Shown one piece after another: positions 13,601 through 22,600 of a DNA stretch of 64,000 bases (the first letter of the stretch is position 1; each line of letters starts with the position of its first letter). A program made the translations under genes and the position numbers. The stretch comes from Membranipora membranacea. Lineage: Eukaryota > Bryozoa > Gymnolaemata > Cheilostomatida > Membraniporidae. The notes under the pieces were generated by a model. The model was not told the DNA's origin, did not search any database, and worked only from the letters and a program-made list of their open reading frames with translations. Where the stretch lies: NCBI GenBank assembly GCA_914767715.1, contig OU612066.1:27316283-27380282 (forward strand), in the 5' to 3' direction.

Positions 13601-16600
13601 GAAGGTATATGCGCAGTTGTAGCAGGACCGTAGTTCTAGGGTAGGCAGGGACGCTCTGCCTCCCCTAGAATGCTCAATATATATATATATATATATGGCC
13701 TTAAAATGCTATAATTGAATATTCCATGTCAGAATCAGCTCATATGGGACTTCCATATGCTATTTTTATCATTAAAACACTTTGAAGGCTGGGGATTAAC
13801 CTCATGCTAAAACCAAAACATGTTGCTCTTCCTCTACCCAAAAAAATCAAAAATAACCTGCGACTAGTGAGGTATCAGGGGTTTTCTCCACCACCATATG
13901 AATGCATAACGCATAATGCATCAAGGACACCTATGGGCTGTGTCATATACAATACCATGTCCAATACATGACAAGTTCAAATAAATGAATAGTTACCTGA
14001 TGACCTACAGCCACCATCGGTGGATACCATGCTCCTAGCTTCACACTCTGCAAAAAAATGAATCTTTCATTTATTTAATACATGAGACCTTACTTAATTA
14101 AAAATTGGCGCACAAGAACACTTGAAATAGGTTCACTTGCAGGCTTAAAATTTACATGAGAATGACTTAAGTAGACAGGTCGTGCATGGATGATTGCTGG
14201 TGATAGATCTGCCAAACTTGCTTGTTGTTTGTGACATAAATATCGATCTGAACCCAGGGAAATATCTAGACTACCCAACCTGACAATTGCGATGGAAATA
14301 CCGCTTGAATCCAATCATGATGCCCGCAACAAAATTAGTGTGAGGCAGCATCAATATTCCACTTTCAATCATACCTGACAAGTCTCCCTTTTTGGTAGGG
14401 AGGCTCCCAGTTTTTAGGGTCTTTTTCCACCCCCTCCCTATCTCCCTTTTTCCTCCCTTTTTTCAGCTTCCTTTACCCAGAACATTTTTTAAGCTTCTTT
14501 TTGCAAGGGAAACTATGTTTTCCTAACTCAACAGTGCATATACCTATGTAATTGCTTATTACTATTACTGCTGGTATGTAAAATCAGGTATAAATGAAGC
14601 AAATAGTAATATGGAAGCTCGAGTTTTGGCTTTGAAATATGACAAACGCGGGCTGAATTGCACCCGCACTGCAGGACCCGGAGTGGTATTCCAGGTTGGG
14701 AGTTTGTCTGCAAAGACCTCCTGATTTTTGGGTCTTCCAACTTGTCATGTATGCTTTCAATCAACCTTTGAGAACAAATCCAGTCCTCTAGGTATTATAA
14801 GAGCATACCTAGCTTCATAACTCAGCAAGTTGCAAGCACTCGATGATCAATGCTGTAGAACACTAAACAGGGCTTACAAACTGCATTTTTTTAATTATGA
14901 TGAATCCTTATGTCTGGCTATCCCCTGCATTTCCTCAAAAGCCTCCGGGGCGGGGCGTTCATATGGTCTGCTTTTCCTTATTGTTTTATTCATAGATACC
15001 GTGATCAATTCAAAACATGTCAAACTCAGGGGAAGTTGATGATTACCTGTTTGATCCAAGCAAACTCCTTCTAATAACCAGTATCCAGCTAGACAGGCTA
15101 AAAAAAGGAAAAACTCCAATCAATTGATAGCGTTACTCAATAGTCCACGTTATTTTATTTCACTAGAACTGGTATTTCAGAGCCCAACTCCAACATCGGT
15201 GATGTGGCAGTAGGGACGGGATTAGTATGTGATTGACCATTTGCATATGTACAATAACCTGCAACTCTGACAGGTAAAGCATGGAGATTAAACTAATCTA
15301 ATCAGATTACTTGCTGTAAATGGCATAATGGAATTGTGGGAAAGGGAGGACAGCTGCAAACAACTGCTCACAACCTTTTTATTCACCGATGTTTTTTGGC
15401 TGTCCTTAGCATATTTGATTTTTGATACTAAAACGATTTTAAAAGCATGTTAGAATTTGAAGTAGGTCGATAGTGGTGTAATTCACTTGTAAACTGAGAC
15501 CTCATAAATCGTTATGTGCTATTTAGAGGACACGAAAAGCTTCCTAAATCACATCAGCCTCAGACTATGTTTTGAGTATCATGATCACTCAACCTCAGCA
15601 TTATGGTCTGTGTCTCATTTTCAATATTCACTGATACTGTTAGGGCAACACATGCTTTTATTATGATGATGGTAAAAAATGTCAGTTAATGGCCACACAA
15701 ACCAAGGACTCCTTGCACAAACACAGCCAACTAACTGCCTAAACTGATTGTCTTCAACAGTTGGCACAACAATTAGGCCTACACGAAGAGTTATCTGAAA
15801 TTGGTATCACAAGAGCATACAACTTTATACAACTCTACTTAATATGGAGAAATCAGAATCAGACACATGCGACCCTCGAGTATTCAGATAAAAGTTTTGC
15901 TGTCATGTCCTAAGCTGTAACATACCACCAGTTTTAATGACATGCAGAAAATACAGATATGCCTATGAATCTGGAATTCTGATTAATTTATTACTATCAA
16001 CAACAAATTGTTGCAGGAGACCAGATCAATAATCTTGCAGGTTGATCCACAAATAGCAAATCATTACATATAGCTATGACGGAGGGCATATATCAACTAT
16101 GAAAAGGTGTTACATTTTGTTTAAGTTCATACTTGGCCACTAGATCGTCGTTGAATTATATACACATATTCAATACTTACTATTACCACAATTCACTTTG
16201 ATGTGTTCTTCCTGATGACAGTTCTCTTGACCCCATGGTTTATGAATACACTGGTCAAGATTAGTTTCTGTCCCTGTGCACACAACAGCATCGAGCAGGA
16301 AGGATTCTAAATGCAAAAAGAAGATACACCCTGCATACCTCAAAATTAAGAACTACGCTATAGTCAGTTACTGATTATGAAGTTTAGTAAGTTTTGCATA
16401 GGAAATAAATCCATACTCTGCTTGGCAACATATGTTGATGTTGTTAAGAGTTGTCACCTCACGGGGTTGTGTGATGATATTACTTGTGTGATAAAGCTAC
16501 TTTACACGGATCTAAACCTGTATGTGGTTGCATTTATGATTGGTTAGTCAAAGAGCTCTAACTCCGGTGGTTCAGTGGCATTACATTACCAGATGATAAT

Positions 16601-19600
16601 GTAATGCCACTGAACCACCGGAGTTAGAGCTCTTTAACTAATGATTGGTCAGTGAGTAGTCTTCAAACACTTCATAAAGACCAAAGCATTACATTGTCTT
16701 GCAGCTAATTCTGCTGTGGCTATGCAATATTTTTACGCTGAAACAATTCATAGCTCTTATGGGTAAATATAATGTATAGTTGTAGATGTATAGAATTAGA
16801 AACTGATACACCCCTTCTCATCTATCATAATAATAATATGTTTATTGTCAGCAACAACTGACCATTTCTAATGTTTTTCATCTATGTAAACTGAGGTATC
16901 AAACCCTAACGCTGTTACCAGCCTTTCAGCCTTAAATTACTGTTCTCTTCCACATAAGGTAAAATAAATATATTTTTATTTTCAGGGACATTGAATATCA
17001 GTGAAAAACTCAGTTCATTAACCTTTACCATTCTCTAGCTAGATGGTGGCAAATACAATATTATTTGGATCATTTCAGAAGATAATAAGTTGTTAAATTA
17101 TGAGTTTGACCACTCACCTTGACCTGGGACAGTTATAACAGCGGAGACACTTGAGTACTGTCTGTGAAGATTGCGGCAAACAACTTGACCGAGTTCGTTA
17201 TATTGACCACCATCATCACAAACATAACCCCATCTAAAATGAAAAATTTTCAGACATTTTCTTTGAGTAATTACACGGGAGAAAGTAATCTCGATATCAC
17301 AACATTGTCTGTGGCTGTCGTTTTTTTTGTGAATAATGAAGTTAAAATGAATGCGGTATGACTATGAATCAAAATTCAAATTTCTATGTCAGTTAATTAG
17401 GTTAAACATGATAATAGACCTAATGAGGTGCAAACTCATCATGTTTAATACAAATAAAAAAGATATCTTAACATGTATATATATTCTGGGTACAAGTCCT
17501 AAGGACTTATTCTTCTCCAGAATAAACATGGAATATATATATATATATAAACATGGAATATACCATAGGCGTATTTAACTATCTCGAACTCTCGAATGTT
17601 AGAGGCAAGGATGGTTAGAGTGTTGGGAAAAATGTTCCACCCTCGAATCAAGTAATGAGGAATTGTCTTCTTTTTCTGTTATTATTATTAGTTGTCCTCT
17701 CTTTGTCACTGGACATAAAAGTAAAATTTTGATATGAAACCAGTAGACTTTTTGTTGTCTATTGACATTCCAAGGTCATCTTAATTAATAATTTGGGATG
17801 CAACGAAGTTACAGGAAAATACAGATAGAGCAAATCTTTTCTCCCTAAAAACTTCCTCATGCTACCCTAATGCTACCCAAATCTCTGGAGTATTGCTCTG
17901 TATATATTGTTACCCAGAAAGTCCCTTGACTTTTATCCCTCCAATCCTCTCATCAATATGCATATTTAGCAACAAAGCAAAGCAAGCACACCTGTCTGTT
18001 TTTGTTTTTTTTTCATCATCATCATCATGATCATCATTTCATTATTGATGATGATGGTTGGTGGTTGATTGATTGCTTGTTGTTGATTCATTGATTTTAT
18101 TGTTGTGTTGATTGATTGAGACTGTCAACAGAACCCCACAGAACCACCGCTTGGCCATCATAGTCATAGCTATCAATCATGGTCACAACACAGCCTCAGA
18201 GTCAGACCCACTGCAGCATAGGCGTATTTAATCTGTCTGGTCAACTCTCTAACAAAAAAAGGCCCCGCGCAGCGGAAAAATTTTTTCAGGAGACAAGCAT
18301 CTGTTAGAGACTCTAACAAATTTGTTAGAGTCTCTAACAAATTGTTAGAGTAGAGAATATTAACATAACCAGACAAACTCCAATGGTAAGTCAGTGCCCA
18401 GCCAGCAAGGTTTAGCCAGCAACCTTCCGTAGAGGTTGCCAAGGGGCAGCTTTATTGTTGGCCAATATCCTCTGACATCACCTGTCTTTGATAGGTATGC
18501 CAGAGGGAGCCAGATATCCCAATTTCCCAGCAACAGATATAATTGGTTGTAGATGTTTCTGCTTTTATACTCTATTTTCTTGCCATTGGCGGTTGCAGAA
18601 ATAACCTTTCTGGACTGACAACACATAGCCAACACACAAATATTAATGTATTTACCATCTATTAGTATGGCTCCAGCATGAGAACAGTTTACTCCCCATT
18701 GTTTTCGACAGGGCTCTCAACCACTCAGGTTTAGCCCGAGTTACTCAGATTTTTGGGTTCAACTCAGGCTACTCAGGGGATTTGAGAATGTAAGCTAAAA
18801 ACTCAGATTTTGCTCATTGGCAGAGATGAATAATATATAAACAATGCTAAATGTTGCCATACAATAATTTATGCCATATTATTAATGAATGATCAGGTAT
18901 TAGATTCTAGTTGTGATAAGCTATGTAAATAATACTGCACTGCCTAAACTAATAATACCAAAGATTATAAATACTCTCACTGCGCTGCCTATTCAAGTCA
19001 TTAATGTGAAATCGATATGGCTAAATTCCAATTTGCATTTGAGAATGCTTTTAAAATTTAGCTTGTAACGAACTTGACATGATTGAATGAATCTAGTCTC
19101 TAATTTGACTACACTAATAATAATAAATTCTATTTATGAAACGCTTAATAAAATTGTTTAAAAACAATGGTTTCTAAGCGTTATAGAATATCGACACATT
19201 AAACCCAGACCCCCACTGAGATGAATAATAAAGATAACATCAAACTTTTGCATGAGAATAATGTGTGGTATTTGTTGTAGGTATTTTATTAAATTTGTGA
19301 TAAGCTATGCTCTTATTGAACTGCCAATCCCAGTGATTTGCGAAATAGATTATTATGTCTAAATAGAAGTTTAGACATGTTAAAAAAGTGATTTTGCAGG
19401 TGAACCGGATAAATCCAGGCAATGATTTCAATAGCATCAAATTACATTGATTATGGCTTTCTATCCTGGCGCCTCGATTCGTCAGCCTTTAAATCATATT
19501 TCTACAACCATCATATTTTAACATCATGGGGATACATTGTCGCCTGTGGCGACGGCCTTGGTTAGTCCATATGAATTGGTTCATCTGGATCAAATCTAAA

Positions 19601-22600
19601 ATTGTTTACGATTTTATGTTTACAAGAAATGCTCTAGGTTTTTATTGATTTACTTCCTATCACAAACATGAAATGTTGCGAGAAAAGGATGCATATACTT
19701 TGTCAATAAAGGAGCTTGTTGCTAGAGTATGGGACTTGCATTTGAGGGCATCGCTCTAAAAAAATTGTGTTTGATGTGATGCTCATCAGCAAAACAGCCC
19801 AATAATATCGAGGTCGCCTACGTCAAGCCTCAAATTCTTGGCAACATTAAAAACTTTCCTTAGTAATTTCTTGTCTATGGTACATATGCTCATGTGCAAA
19901 ACAGGCAGACAGTACATCAAGAGGGGAACTACAAAACCTTTGAACATCATGAAAGCTAATGGCTTTGAACTTAGATGCAACATTTTTTTAACAACATACA
20001 TTCTTTGACTTGCTTTGCCAGCTATTCTTTGCACATAATCTTCAACTATCAGGGGTTTCACCCGACAATATTTCTGTGCCATCTCAGGCGTACCCTCAGC
20101 TGTTTATGCTCAGGGTGTTTTACACCTTTAAAATACCACTATATGACATGCTAATATCAAAACTCAGGGTTCGAATCCTCCCAGGTTGAGAGCCCTGGGT
20201 TTCGATGGTACAAATTTACTGCAGTACCAATCCTAGAGGTCTAGGCTGAGTGTAAAAATGGTTGTCACGGTTAGGTCGATGTAATTTGCAGACCAATGTA
20301 GCATTTGCCTCCCCTAGCGAAGTGCTTGTTTTTGAGAATGCTTTACATCCAGACACCAAGTAATCAAATAAGACATGAGCATCCTCAATTAATTCCTGTG
20401 AACCAGTATCACATCCAAGAAATTTGAAATAGGCAAATAAGACGTGGCCATTGATTGAATCAATTGCTTCTGGCATCACTTAATACGCAACACAACAAGT
20501 GGTGGTCAGGAAGTGATACATTTGTTAAATTTTGAATTAATTATTTTTGCTAGGTATCTAATTACCAAATGCTAAATGCTCTTAGTAAGGCAGAAGCACA
20601 CTACAGACCCCACTCAGCCAGTACCTCTTACTCCCTCTCCCACAGGCCTTCTAGGTAATTTAAAAAATAAATAAATATAACAAATAATTTAACGATATAA
20701 TCTTAATATCGGATAATATTGGATAGAGACAGTTAATAATATCCCTGATATATCCTTCCCTGAGAAGGATATAAAACCTCTATTAAACTTCTTGAAGAGG
20801 TTGCTAAAAATCCCTTTTTGGCAACCTCTTCCACCGGTCCATATGGCATACTATTGGCAACAGTGTTCAGCCTCTTCCGGTAACCTCTTTCCAACTCAGT
20901 TTAGACAACTATTTGCCCGCTGGGTGACTTGTTGACCTCGCTACGCTTTAGAATGTCTGACTTGACTTGAGGCCCTAAGGCTGCCAACAAGCTTCAGGTT
21001 CACTCACAAATCTTTTGCAGAATTCAGTCATGGGTATCTGGGAGATCAGACATAGTACACATTTCAAAAGCCCATTATCAACACATTGGTTGGGTGGTTG
21101 ATAAGAATCCGTGACAACTCGAAAATGCAATTTCAAAAATCAAACCACAAACACCATTTTTGAAATGAACATTTTCGAAGTGTCCGTATACCGGTTGATA
21201 GTAGACTTTTGCAATATGTTGTGTACTATGTCTGATCCAGCAGGTGCCCATGATGACTGCAGTCCCAGCCGGCACAACTGTATCTAAACTATGTTGAAAA
21301 AATATTTACCTTAGAGGCTGAACTACGTCTGCCTAATGTGGCAATCTGTCACGCTATTATATGTTGGAATGGTGCATTTTAGTAGATATTGTTACGATAT
21401 ATAAACTGCCTCTGCCACACATCTAACTAGAGGCTTGTATATATAGTAACCATGCGTTTTCTACACAGCAAATTTATACACAATATATCATACCTCAGTA
21501 TATATTACATTTTATTAGATTTAATATCAATTAGCATTTAGGAGGGTGTTTTACTCATAGTGATTTAGTCCACTGTGGATGTTGAGTAGTAGGCCTATTA
21601 AACCATTGGACTTCCACTTGTGTAGGGGAAGTCATTGAGTCATATTCTCTTGATTGTTATTACGAATACAATCTGATTCAACTTTATTCGCAAAGAACAT
21701 TAAGTGGTGCTTAATGCAGGTAATTTAAACCCTGGCTATTTATTAACCAATTTCAAAATACTGACATGTATTAATGTTTCAAAGTTATTGAATAACGGTT
21801 TATTTAAATAATTATATTGCACTGTTGTGTTGTCACAAGGGCTTACCAAACGTTAGCAGCTTACCAGGGGAGATAAATGCAAGTAATGTATACAAATTCA
21901 ACAGCTACGCAGTCATGAACGCATCGTTCCCATGCAGTTTAGAGACTAGATTTGATTTTAAGAAAATGGAATACAACAGTGCAATATAGAATTGCACACA
22001 ATTTGGAGCCACACAGAGTGTTAGCAAACAAATTGCAAAGCATTTTTTTCCCATATGATGCCAGTATTCTTGCAAATTACTCTCTAGTAATGTAGCTGTA
22101 GTTACTGCGCAGTTACCATATTGGAAAAAACTGTGTTGCTTTGTATGCACCATTTATGCCTCTACGTGGTCATAAACGCATCATTCCCATGCGGTCTAGA
22201 GACTAGATTTGTTTTAAGAAAATGGAATACAACAGTGCAAAATAGAATTGCACACAATTTGGAGCCACACAGAGTGTTAGCAAACAAATGGCAAAGCATT
22301 TTATCACATATGATGCCAGTATTCTTGCAAATTACTCTCGAGTAAAGTAGCTTTAGTTACTGCGCAGTTACCATACTGGAAAAAACTGTGTTGCTTTGTA
22401 TGCACCATTTATGCATCTACAAGATATTGAATGTTAAACGTGTACCATGCAACACAGAAACAATCCAATTGCGACATTGGAAACATGTTGCCGCATACAA
22501 TGTGCCCGCTGGGGTGGGTCTGACTCTGAGGCTGTGTTGTGACCATGATTGATAGCTATGACTATGATGGCCAAGTGGTGGTTCTGTGGGGTTCTGTTGA

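Larger units (their letters stand above)
3794..13996. other. repeat-filled 10-kb intron of the SRCR-ZP gene
   Basis: Apart from the possible terminal exon at 12984-13087, I find no conserved coding sequence here. It contains a small hairpin (4123-4158), a foldback element (5156-5403), 135-bp repeat units (5596-5856, with a relative at 12041-12163), a tRNA-like Pol III head (5881-5958), GC hairpins (6111-6182, 11000-11021), a 1-kb tandem duplication (7831-10180), an 87-bp tandem duplication (11823-11980) and two SINE-like copies (11441-11517, 13149-13213). Open frames of 60-111 codons in this stretch look like chance or transposon debris. Confidence 0.6.

Noticed and set aside
14090-14314. minus-strand frame ending 43 bp before a mini-exon, with AATAAA after its stop
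   Set aside because: Too close to the next exon for a normal intron and of no recognisable family. It may be a retro-fragment.
20216-20479. 87-codon minus-strand frame in the inner hAT as transposase
   Set aside because: No hAT transposase motif such as the dimerisation region is visible. The frame ends at a stop before the third element, and the identity is unknown.
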